A stretch of 26,513 nucleotides of DNA from assembly GCA_012519645.1 (NCBI GenBank), contig JAAYPU010000306.1, positions 1 to 26,513 of the forward strand. The letters run 5' to 3'. A program made the position numbers and the translations under genes. The stretch is from Clostridiales bacterium (GTDB lineage Bacteria > Bacillota > Clostridia > Peptostreptococcales > JAAYPU01). The notes under the pieces were generated by a model that was given only the letters and a program-made list of their open reading frames with translations, made no database searches and was not told the origin of the DNA. Of this stretch, positions 1 through 6,414 are shown one piece after another (position 1 is the first letter of the stretch; each line of letters starts with the position of its first letter).

Positions 1-120
1 AATAAATTAATATTTTTAATTTATATATTAATAATATTAATAAATATTAATTATGTCAATATATATTTTAAATATTTTAATTAAATAATTAATTTTTTTA
101 ATTAAATTAATAAAATTTTC
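1..120. other. Extremely A+T-rich non-coding tract
   Basis: Only 3 of these 120 bases are G or C. The tract is made of overlapping TTAATT and AATATT words that form many weak inverted repeats, for example around 80-118. It has no credible reading frame. It lies beyond the terminator of the minus-strand operon to its right. It could be a promoter or UP-element region for a gene outside the window or simply decayed spacer; nothing here decides between these. Confidence 0.5.
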
Positions 121-121
121 G

Positions 122-156
122 ATAAAACAAAAAAGCTTTTGCAGGATTGCAAAAGC
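122..156 (-). terminator. Intrinsic terminator after the HD-domain gene
   Basis: Read on the minus strand, a perfect 9-bp stem GCTTTTGCA/TGCAAAAGC (135-143 with 148-156, 4-nt loop) is followed directly by TTTTTTG and further T residues. This is a textbook intrinsic terminator 58 nt beyond the stop codon of the HD-domain gene, and it closes the left-hand minus-strand unit. Confidence 0.88.
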
Positions 157-160
157 CTCA

Positions 161-181
161 TGAATTCTCAATTCTCAATTT
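161..181. repeat. Short heptad repeat array
   Basis: Three consecutive 7-nt units (tgaattc, tcaattc, tcaattt) start 5 nt to the right of the terminator hairpin at 135-156. This is the shortest example of the hairpin-plus-heptad arrangement seen in most gaps of the window. Confidence 0.55.
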
Positions 182-213
182 CAGGGATTTCAGTTATGGA
201 ATTCCCTCAGTAT

Positions 214-705
214 TTATACATTATTCACTAATAGCTTATATTTTTCAAAGGTTGCGTTGATTGCTCTTAATCCATATTCATAAACGGCTAAAAATTTATC
301 GACAAATGTGACAACCCAGGCTTCTCTTGATTTTGGCATTCCCACAGGGAACATATGACTTTTAATTATATTTTGCTCCTTGTGATTTAATTCAAAATGC
401 TCTAAAGCATTTTTCAATGCAACTAAAGGATGATTCTTGGCATGAATTAAAGGTTTAGTAAAAAATCTAAATCCTTTTCCTTTTTCAAATTTGTAAAGAT
501 AAAAATCATGTAAAAGGCATCCCCTGGTGGCAGATACATAGTCCAACCCTAATTTTTTTGATATTTTATATGAAATGTATGCTGTATCCAAGCAATGTTC
601 ATAAACACTTTCATTATGATGTCTGATATCTTTCATTAGTATATAAGCATCATGATTTATAATCGGTTTCGCTATAGCATAAAATTCTGCATTAAATTTT
701 TGCAT
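214..705 (-). CDS. HD-domain protein, probable metal-dependent phosphohydrolase
   Basis: A 163-residue protein with the metal-binding pattern of the HD superfamily: H37, the H66-D67 pair, H92, H117 and D136. HD proteins are usually phosphohydrolases, often acting on nucleotides, but the substrate cannot be told from sequence. I see no signal peptide or membrane segment. The frame stays open further upstream to 798, but the ATG at 705 is preferred because AAAGGAA lies just upstream and the HD homology begins soon after it; the extra 31 residues would be an unconserved hydrophobic leader. The gene follows holA by 105 bp, has its own candidate promoter in that gap, and ends at a strong terminator. 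Family assignment is good, specific function unknown. Confidence 0.8.
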   Translation of the reverse strand: MQKFNAEFYAIAKPIINHDAYILMKDIRHHNESVYEHCLDTAYISYKISKKLGLDYVSATRGCLLHDFYLYKFEKGKGFRFFTKPLIHAKNHPLVALKNALEHFELNHKEQNIIKSHMFPVGMPKSREAWVVTFVDKFLAVYEYGLRAINATFEKYKLLVNNV

Positions 706-757
706 TATATGATTCCTTTCAGTAAACAGATTCAAAATTAGAACAAAATTCCCATAC

Positions 758-786
758 ATTATATCATGGTTTTCAATAAATTGAAA
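758..786 (-). promoter_or_regulatory. Candidate extended -10 promoter for the HD-domain gene
   Basis: On the minus strand TATAAT (758-763) is preceded by TGA, giving an extended -10 element. The -35 position 17 bp upstream, TTTCAA (781-786), is a poor match. The predicted start would give a leader of about 45 nt before the ATG at 705. The HD gene may therefore be transcribed independently of holA. Confidence 0.45.
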
Positions 787-810
787 TAAAAAAATCAATT
801 ATTAAACTCC

Positions 811-1842
811 TCAAATATCGCTGAGCAGCATCTCTAGTGCCAGCTTCGCTTCCATGATCCCCGTTTTTATGTTTTTATCCGACTCATAAACTTTCATATT
901 AATTTTCTTTAGTCTTTCAACAGAAAAACCGTTAGCACTTCGTAACAGCTTATTAATGACAAAATCAGGCAAAGATAGCTTTTCTCGCATACCTGCCATA
1001 TCACTGCCATTTTCCCTCAATAATTTAACATATAGCAAATTCTCAAATTGCCTGTTTAATAATGCAAGTATTTTATATTCCGCTTCACCATACAGAAGTG
1101 CATTATTCAGTACCCGAAATGCCTCATCTTTTTTATTTAAGCTTATGGCATCAATCAGGTCAAAAATATTTCTATCTATATTGCCCGATATGGTTTGATA
1201 AATATCTTCCTCATTGATTTGTATTCTCGTTCCGGCAAAATGGACAATCTTATCGATATCTTTTTCTAAATTATATAGTGTATAGTCAGAATCCTTATCA
1301 TAATAACCTGACATATCGATAATCTGTGTTAATCCTGAATTGCTGATCTCTTTCCCTGCCTGCTTGAAGCGTTTGGATATCCATTTTTTTAAATCCGATG
1401 ATTCCAAAGATGCAAATTCACAGATACACCCTGCTTTGCTAACTTTTTTATAGATCGACTTTCTCTTATCCAGCTTTTCTTCGCAGGTCATAATTAAAAT
1501 ACAGTATTCAGGCAAATTCTCAATGTAATCCGCCAAAGCTTTTTCTTCATCTTCAGTAAAGCCTTTAATTTTGTCTCCCTCTAAAACCGAGAAATCATCT
1601 AAAATAACCATCCTCTTTTCAGACATAAAAGGCAGCGTCTCGCAAGTATTGATTATTTTATTCCCTTGTATTTCACCGGATTGTATGAGATTGTAGTTTA
1701 AGCTCTCAAAGCTTTCGTCCACATACTTTTTCTTCAGTGTCTCTATTGCCCACTGAATCAAGAATCTTTCTTTTCCAAAAAAAATATATACATTAAATAG
1801 TTCATCTGACTTAATATGATTTAAAAAATTCTTATAATCCAT
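811..1842 (-). CDS. holA: DNA polymerase III delta subunit
   Basis: The delta subunit of the replicative clamp loader; it opens the beta sliding clamp so that it can be placed on primed DNA. The 343-residue protein has the family features: an N-terminal AAA+-like fold starting near the NVYIFFGKERFLI segment, without a working Walker A motif as is normal for delta, then helical middle and C-terminal domains. The length is typical for Gram-positive HolA. The start is taken as the ATG at 1842, which has GGAG six bases upstream; an ATG at 1854 has no good ribosome site. The gene overlaps the end of comEC by 11 nt, so the two are translationally linked. A comEC-holA pair is common in Firmicutes. 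Confidence 0.92.
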   Translation of the reverse strand: MDYKNFLNHIKSDELFNVYIFFGKERFLIQWAIETLKKKYVDESFESLNYNLIQSGEIQGNKIINTCETLPFMSEKRMVILDDFSVLEGDKIKGFTEDEEKALADYIENLPEYCILIMTCEEKLDKRKSIYKKVSKAGCICEFASLESSDLKKWISKRFKQAGKEISNSGLTQIIDMSGYYDKDSDYTLYNLEKDIDKIVHFAGTRIQINEEDIYQTISGNIDRNIFDLIDAISLNKKDEAFRVLNNALLYGEAEYKILALLNRQFENLLYVKLLRENGSDMAGMREKLSLPDFVINKLLRSANGFSVERLKKINMKVYESDKNIKTGIMEAKLALEMLLSDI

Positions 1843-4159
1843 TTTTATCTCCATTTAACATAGTATCTATTATGATCTTATCCTGCCTGATGTCCATTAA
1901 GACGGCACCTTTTTCATCTGCCCTGAAAATCTGCACATCCGCATCCAAATATCTTTTAATCACATCCTTATCAGGATGCCCAAAAGTATTTTTCCCAACC
2001 TGGATGATTCCCGCTTTAGGGTTTACTGCCGCAATAAAAGCTTCAGTACTGGAAGTGCTGCTTCCATGGTGAGGGATCTTCAGTATTTCTGCCTTAACAT
2101 TGCTTTCTATCAATTTTTTCTCAGCATCCTCTTCAATGTCTCCGGTAAATAATATCCTATGTCCGTGATAATCTAAAAGAAGGACAAGGGAATTATTATT
2201 TTCTTCAGCATTTACAGTGCCTGCCTTTGGATATAATACATAAAAGGCAACCCCTTTTTCTATATTTATTCTATCATCTTTCTTAATATAAATAATAGAA
2301 GAATTTTTTTCAGAACATATGCTTTTTATCTTCGAAAGCATATTTTTATCCGTAGTATCTTGATATAATGCTAATTTACTGACTTTTACAGTGTCCATTA
2401 TTGACAATATGCCTTTATAATGATCTGCATGCAAATGAGTGATAACTGCCAAATCAATTGTGTTAACACCATTCTTTAACAAATAAGGCAACAGTACCTT
2501 TTTGCCTACATTATATGAATCTCCCTCGCTACCGCCTCCGTCAACAAGAATATTTTTTCCTTTGGGAGTGCGTATGTGTATACAGTCTCCTTGCCCCACA
2601 TCCACGAAAATTACTTCATAACCATTGTCCTTCAGCTGCGGAGTGAGTACAAAACAAAGCAGTGTTAAAACTGCACCGATAAATAATATCTTTATTTTGT
2701 TTTTTTCCAAAACCGGAGGTAATATCTCAGAAGCAGCAAAGAAGACAGTTAAATAGAATATAATGAGAGCTACTATGGACGGACTCATAACATCTATGGA
2801 ATTATGAGGCAAAAGCGCCCCAAGCTGATTTATCTTGATCAGTGCATTTAACAATACTTCTAAAAAATATGCCAGCACATCAAAAAGCCCTTCATGCACA
2901 AAGTTCATGGTCAATAATACAAATCCTAATGGCAATATCAGACCTGCAAATGCAATGACCGGTATATTTATGATAAAAGCCGCAATAGAAAAATAATTAA
3001 AGTGATATGCTACAATTGGCGCTGTACCGATTTGAACTGCCAAGAGAAGGATAATCATATCCAGCAAAGAATTTTTTAAATCAATCATATTTTTCAAATA
3101 AGGATATATGGTTCCTACTGCGAAAACTGCTGCAAATGAAAGCTGAAATCCTACATTGAAAAGCATATATGGATTATATACCAGAATCATAAAAGCAATA
3201 AACGCGGCTGCAGACAGTAGATCATATCTTCTATGGATCCTTTTAGATAAAATATATAGCAAAATCATAAAAACAGCTCTTATTACAGAAGGGGAAAACT
3301 CAGAAACAGCAGCATAAAAAATCAGCAAAAGAGCTATTAATATGTCTTTAATTATGTTTTTGGTTCTCCTTAACAAAAACTCTATAAATCCATATAATAT
3401 GCCTATATGGATCCCGGATACCGCTAGAATATGCGCAGTTCCATTCCGTTGAAAGTTCTCGTAAACCGAATCCTCTATGAAGCTTTTATCACCGAAAAGT
3501 ATACCTGTCAAAACCCCTGCTTCTTCAACGCCTATTGCATTTCTTATATCTTCCAAAAAACCATATTTTATTCGGGCTAATAATTTGGGGATTACATTAT
3601 ACTGACTTAAGTCCACGTTTATATCTTTAACACTGCAGTCCATCACCATTGGGGTATTTTTGGTTTTAAGATATAGCTGATAATTAAATGTGCCCGGATT
3701 TCTGTTGGATTCAGGAATATATATCCTCCCTGACACAAGTGCATCATGCCCAATCCATGAGTAAATATTGTCGGCTTTCCCTTCTATATTTACAAGAATA
3801 TTATTATTTGTCTTAATAACATTTCCTTTAAAAATTATTTTATCTGCCTTTACAACTATTCTGTTAGAATTAGGATTTATTTCTGATACGTGTGTGACGA
3901 AGCCTTCTAAGGAAACCTCCATATTATCATATTTGTAAATTATATTCTGATTATAAGAGTAAAACTGAAATAAAATGCATCCCCCTAAAACCAGCATCAT
4001 TAAGACGCCTGTCCACCTACCAGCATTTTTTAAAATAATAGCTGTAAGAAAGGATAGCACAAAGGCTATCCCTAAAATTATCCTGTCCAGCTGCAATGCA
4101 TACTGCATCCATATACCAATAGCATAAGCAGAAGCAATAAATAATATATGCCTTCTCAA
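1832..4159 (-). CDS. comEC: ComEC/Rec2-type DNA internalisation channel
   Basis: An integral membrane protein of 775 residues with the full ComEC architecture: N-terminal hydrophobic segments and an OB-like DUF4131 region (to about residue 190), a multi-spanning Competence domain (about 210-490), and a C-terminal metallo-beta-lactamase-like domain (about 510-775). The last domain carries THLHADHYKG (HxHxDH metal site), TGD and PHHGSS motifs. In competent bacteria ComEC carries single-stranded DNA across the membrane. The start is TTG, with AAGGGGG eight bases upstream. The gene lies 35 bp after the nitrilase-like gene and overlaps holA. No other competence genes are present, so whether the cell is transformable is unknown. 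Confidence 0.93.
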   Translation of the reverse strand: MRRHILFIASAYAIGIWMQYALQLDRIILGIAFVLSFLTAIILKNAGRWTGVLMMLVLGGCILFQFYSYNQNIIYKYDNMEVSLEGFVTHVSEINPNSNRIVVKADKIIFKGNVIKTNNNILVNIEGKADNIYSWIGHDALVSGRIYIPESNRNPGTFNYQLYLKTKNTPMVMDCSVKDINVDLSQYNVIPKLLARIKYGFLEDIRNAIGVEEAGVLTGILFGDKSFIEDSVYENFQRNGTAHILAVSGIHIGILYGFIEFLLRRTKNIIKDILIALLLIFYAAVSEFSPSVIRAVFMILLYILSKRIHRRYDLLSAAAFIAFMILVYNPYMLFNVGFQLSFAAVFAVGTIYPYLKNMIDLKNSLLDMIILLLAVQIGTAPIVAYHFNYFSIAAFIINIPVIAFAGLILPLGFVLLTMNFVHEGLFDVLAYFLEVLLNALIKINQLGALLPHNSIDVMSPSIVALIIFYLTVFFAASEILPPVLEKNKIKILFIGAVLTLLCFVLTPQLKDNGYEVIFVDVGQGDCIHIRTPKGKNILVDGGGSEGDSYNVGKKVLLPYLLKNGVNTIDLAVITHLHADHYKGILSIMDTVKVSKLALYQDTTDKNMLSKIKSICSEKNSSIIYIKKDDRINIEKGVAFYVLYPKAGTVNAEENNNSLVLLLDYHGHRILFTGDIEEDAEKKLIESNVKAEILKIPHHGSSTSSTEAFIAAVNPKAGIIQVGKNTFGHPDKDVIKRYLDADVQIFRADEKGAVLMDIRQDKIIIDTMLNGDKNGL

Positions 4160-4194
4160 CCCCTTTTCCCCCTTGAAATAATACGTTTACGTTT

Positions 4195-4971
4195 TTAATA
4201 AACGTCCGGTCGTCTGTCCTGATAACAGGTAACCTTATTTCGTACCCTATCGATCAAATCTAAATCAATTTCACAATATACTATACCTTCCTCATTTTCC
4301 AATTCTCCGACGACTTCTGCCCATGGATCAATTACTTTTGATTTGCCGCAGAAAACCGCTTTAAATTCTTTGCCCACTCTGTTAGCGGTTGCAAAATAAA
4401 CTTGGTTTTCCAAAGCTCTCGCTTTACTTAATATTTCGTAATGGCTTGATCTTGTTTCAAACCACTGAACAGGAGCGAATATTACCTTTGCGCCTTTTAA
4501 TGCCAAGGTTCTGCATAGCTCGGGAAAACGCAGATCATAACATATGATGATACCGCATTTCACACCGTCAATCTCGAAAACCTCCGCTTTATTGCCTGCC
4601 TTCATATAGGCATCTTCCTTGGCGTGATGTACCAGATGTATTTTATCGTATGAAAAAATCATTTTTCCTTCCCTGTTTATAACATAAGAACGATTGAAAA
4701 TATTGCCGTCAATTTTATCCGCAATGGAACCTGCAATAATATTTACATCATGTGCCGCCGCCATTTGCATAAGAAGACCGAGTGTCGGCTGGCCTTCATT
4801 ATCTGCTCTATCCTCTATGGATTCAAAATTAAAGCTTGTATTCCACATTTCCGGCAATAAAACAACATCCGGTTTGTCTTCACATGCTTTTTCCAGCATG
4901 CTCAAGACCTTTTTTCTGTTTTCTTCCGGGCTGTTAAAATCAATATCCATTTGAATAATTGCAATTTTCAT
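4195..4971 (-). CDS. Carbon-nitrogen hydrolase (nitrilase superfamily, Nit2/omega-amidase-like)
   Basis: A cytosolic 258-residue enzyme that splits amide-type C-N bonds. The Glu-Lys-Cys catalytic triad is visible: E41 in LLPEMW, K110 in SYDKIHL and C144 in IICYDLRFPELCR. The full sequence matches the branch containing omega-amidases, which hydrolyse 2-oxoglutaramate or 2-oxosuccinamate, but the substrate is inferred. The start is the ATG at 4971 with GGAAGGTG five bases upstream; an upstream in-frame ATG at 4992 would place this ribosome site inside the gene. It is the first gene of the unit leading into comEC and holA and follows a near-consensus promoter. Confidence 0.88.
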   Translation of the reverse strand: MKIAIIQMDIDFNSPEENRKKVLSMLEKACEDKPDVVLLPEMWNTSFNFESIEDRADNEGQPTLGLLMQMAAAHDVNIIAGSIADKIDGNIFNRSYVINREGKMIFSYDKIHLVHHAKEDAYMKAGNKAEVFEIDGVKCGIIICYDLRFPELCRTLALKGAKVIFAPVQWFETRSSHYEILSKARALENQVYFATANRVGKEFKAVFCGKSKVIDPWAEVVGELENEEGIVYCEIDLDLIDRVRNKVTCYQDRRPDVY

Positions 4972-5016
4972 ATTTACACCTTCCAATGCCACAAGACATA
5001 ACTGTTATTTACATTT

Positions 5017-5045
5017 ATTGTAAGATTTTATCAAATAACTGTCAA
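5017..5045 (-). promoter_or_regulatory. Sigma-A-type promoter for the nitrilase-comEC-holA unit
   Basis: On the minus strand TTGACA (5040-5045) and TACAAT (5017-5022) are separated by 17 bp: a perfect -35 and a one-mismatch -10. It stands between a terminator (5061-5094) and the carbon-nitrogen hydrolase start at 4971, with a leader of about 40 nt. Confidence 0.8.
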
Positions 5046-5060
5046 ATATTACCGCAAATA

Positions 5061-5094
5061 TTAAAAAGGAACCTCTTTAAGTTATCGGCTCCTT
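5061..5094 (-). terminator. Intrinsic terminator after the small unrecognised gene
   Basis: On the minus strand AAGGAGCC pairs with GGTTCCTT (one G-U pair) across a 13-nt loop and is followed by TTTTTAA. It lies 14 nt beyond the stop codon of the gene ending at 5108 and separates that unit from the next promoter. Confidence 0.7.
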
Positions 5095-5107
5095 CTCTAA
5101 CCTTATT

Positions 5108-5530
5108 CTATCTAATTTTTTTATATAGTCCATAGCCCACCTTACGAACGCCATCCACTTTTTGTATAAGACCATCGATATAAATGTCAATATCTTTATA
5201 ATGCATATTAAAGCCTTTCTTTTTTAAGTATTTTAGTATAGTAAGCAACCGTATAGGGTAATCCCCCGGGTTCTTAAAATATGGATGTTTCGCTATCTGT
5301 TTGATCAACTTATCCTCATCAGGCAAAATATGGTTTTCATTGCTTAAAATATCGATATTGGATTCTATATTGCTTATAATGAAGTCTATATCTTCAACCG
5401 GTTTATTATATTCTTTGAAAAAACTTTTAAGCTCTTTGTAAAAATTTAATTCTTCCCGTAGGTTTTCATTATGCAATGGTATATGAATATGCAGAATGGT
5501 TTCATTTTCGTTTAAATGGTCCTCGTCCAT
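5108..5530 (-). CDS. Small protein of unknown function with a possible HARE-HTH-like C-terminus
   Basis: I do not recognise this 140-residue protein with confidence. It is highly charged, has no membrane segment or signal peptide, and its N-terminal two thirds looks helical. The C-terminal stretch contains MHYKDIDIYIDGLI followed by RKVGYGLYKK. This recalls the HARE-HTH winged-helix fold found in the RNA polymerase delta subunit, where a 'HYKEI' helix is followed by an 'rvG.GlY' strand; that is a weak resemblance only. The start is the ATG at 5530, six bases after AAGGAG; the GTG just before it is too close to that site. It follows the HutP-family gene by 73 bp and ends at a terminator, so the two are probably cotranscribed. 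Confidence 0.7.
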   Translation of the reverse strand: MDEDHLNENETILHIHIPLHNENLREELNFYKELKSFFKEYNKPVEDIDFIISNIESNIDILSNENHILPDEDKLIKQIAKHPYFKNPGDYPIRLLTILKYLKKKGFNMHYKDIDIYIDGLIQKVDGVRKVGYGLYKKIR

Positions 5531-5603
5531 CACTTTCTCCTTAATTTTCAGGTAATAATGTTAAAATTAATTGTAATTGCTATTTCTCAGGCTGTCAACT
5601 ACG

Positions 5604-6041
5604 CTATTCCTTTTCATTGATATCTGTCAGTTCAGGGATAGATCTATGTCCAAGACCTATCAGCACCTCATTAAGATGTAGGAGCCCAATACTCATAAAA
5701 ATACAAACGCTTAAGTGCTCTTTATAAGTACATATACCGATTTTCCCGCCACCGTTAAGTCCCGTTGCTTTTACAGCAATCTGCATAATTGCATCCCGAG
5801 CGGCACCTGCAATAGCGCCATCATGAACATGGCATTCCTGCGTCAATCCGTTTTTTCTAGAAGCTAAAATCGCCCTTTCAATAACTACATGTATTGTTTT
5901 TATGATATTGCCTCCGACATCTATAGCTACGCCCTTTATATTCTTTTCCTTTAATTTTGCAATAAGCTGTTCCTCAGCTGCTCTTGAAGAAGAAATTGCC
6001 AGCTGTATTGCCGCCTTTGCCACATCTCTGCTATCATACAT
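5604..6041 (-). CDS. HutP-family protein (RNA-binding antiterminator family)
   Basis: A 145-residue protein that matches the clostridial HutP family, particularly the C-terminal half with KATGLNGGGKIGI, GLLHLNEVLIGLGHRSIPEL and the HDGAIAGAARDAIMQ helix. Bacillus subtilis HutP (148 residues) is a histidine- and Mg2+-dependent hexamer that binds UAG-rich mRNA and prevents termination in the histidine-utilisation operon. No hut genes lie in this window, so the target here is unknown and the B. subtilis role should not be carried over. The start is the ATG at 6041 with GGGAGG seven bases upstream. It leads a two-gene unit with the unrecognised gene at 5108. Confidence 0.78.
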   Translation of the reverse strand: MYDSRDVAKAAIQLAISSSRAAEEQLIAKLKEKNIKGVAIDVGGNIIKTIHVVIERAILASRKNGLTQECHVHDGAIAGAARDAIMQIAVKATGLNGGGKIGICTYKEHLSVCIFMSIGLLHLNEVLIGLGHRSIPELTDINEKE

Positions 6042-6121
6042 ATGAAAACCTCCCAATATCTCATAAATAGCTTCTTCGAAGCAGTGTGATTATACTCCTG
6101 CAGAGTAGTATGAGTACTTTC

Positions 6122-6314
6122 CGAGATAAGAAATAACAGATAAAAAATAATAGGTGTGGTTAGAATTTGACAAAGTCAAATTCTTTCATTAACTGTTATC
6201 CATTATTTATTATCTATTATCTATCATTCTTTATCTACTCTCAACACCTGTACCTTACACCTGACACCTGATCTACTCTATACTCTATACTCTATACTCT
6301 ATACTCTATACTCT
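6122..6314. repeat. Hairpin with outward heptad arrays
   Basis: This fills most of the 373-bp gap between the HutP-family gene and the class A PBP. A perfect hairpin, AGAATTTGAC/GTCAAATTCT with loop AAA, sits at 6162-6184. To its right, from about 6189 to 6314, the sequence falls into an unbroken series of 7-nt units whose word drifts: ttatcta, then acctgac/acctgat, then atactct repeated five times (6280-6314). To the left, read on the minus strand, TTAT recurs every 7 nt (tttttat, ctgttat, ttcttat). Both arms are G-poor when read away from the hairpin. No coding frame is credible here. Confidence 0.85.
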
Positions 6315-6352
6315 AATAATTATATCCCTTTTACCAATTTACCACAATAAGA

Positions 6353-6381
6353 TTAACATGACTCTTTTGATATGTTATAAT
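6353..6381 (+). promoter_or_regulatory. Sigma-A-type promoter for the class A PBP gene
   Basis: TTAACA (6353-6358) and TATAAT (6376-6381) are separated by 17 bp, and the -10 is preceded by TGT, making it an extended -10 element. The predicted transcript would start about 28 nt before the TTG start codon at 6415. Confidence 0.82.
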
Positions 6382-6414
6382 AAAGTGTCTTAATATTATA
6401 ATGAGGTGATTTAT

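Noticed and set aside
6089..6112. Promoter for the HutP-family gene (TATAAT at 6089-6094; CATACTA at 6106-6112 on the minus strand)
   Set aside because: Each -10-like box lacks a convincing -35 partner, and the region is repeat-derived.
6275..6314. CRISPR-like array suggested by the repeated actctat units
   Set aside because: The unit is 7 nt with no spacers, and no cas genes are present. It is part of a heptad array.
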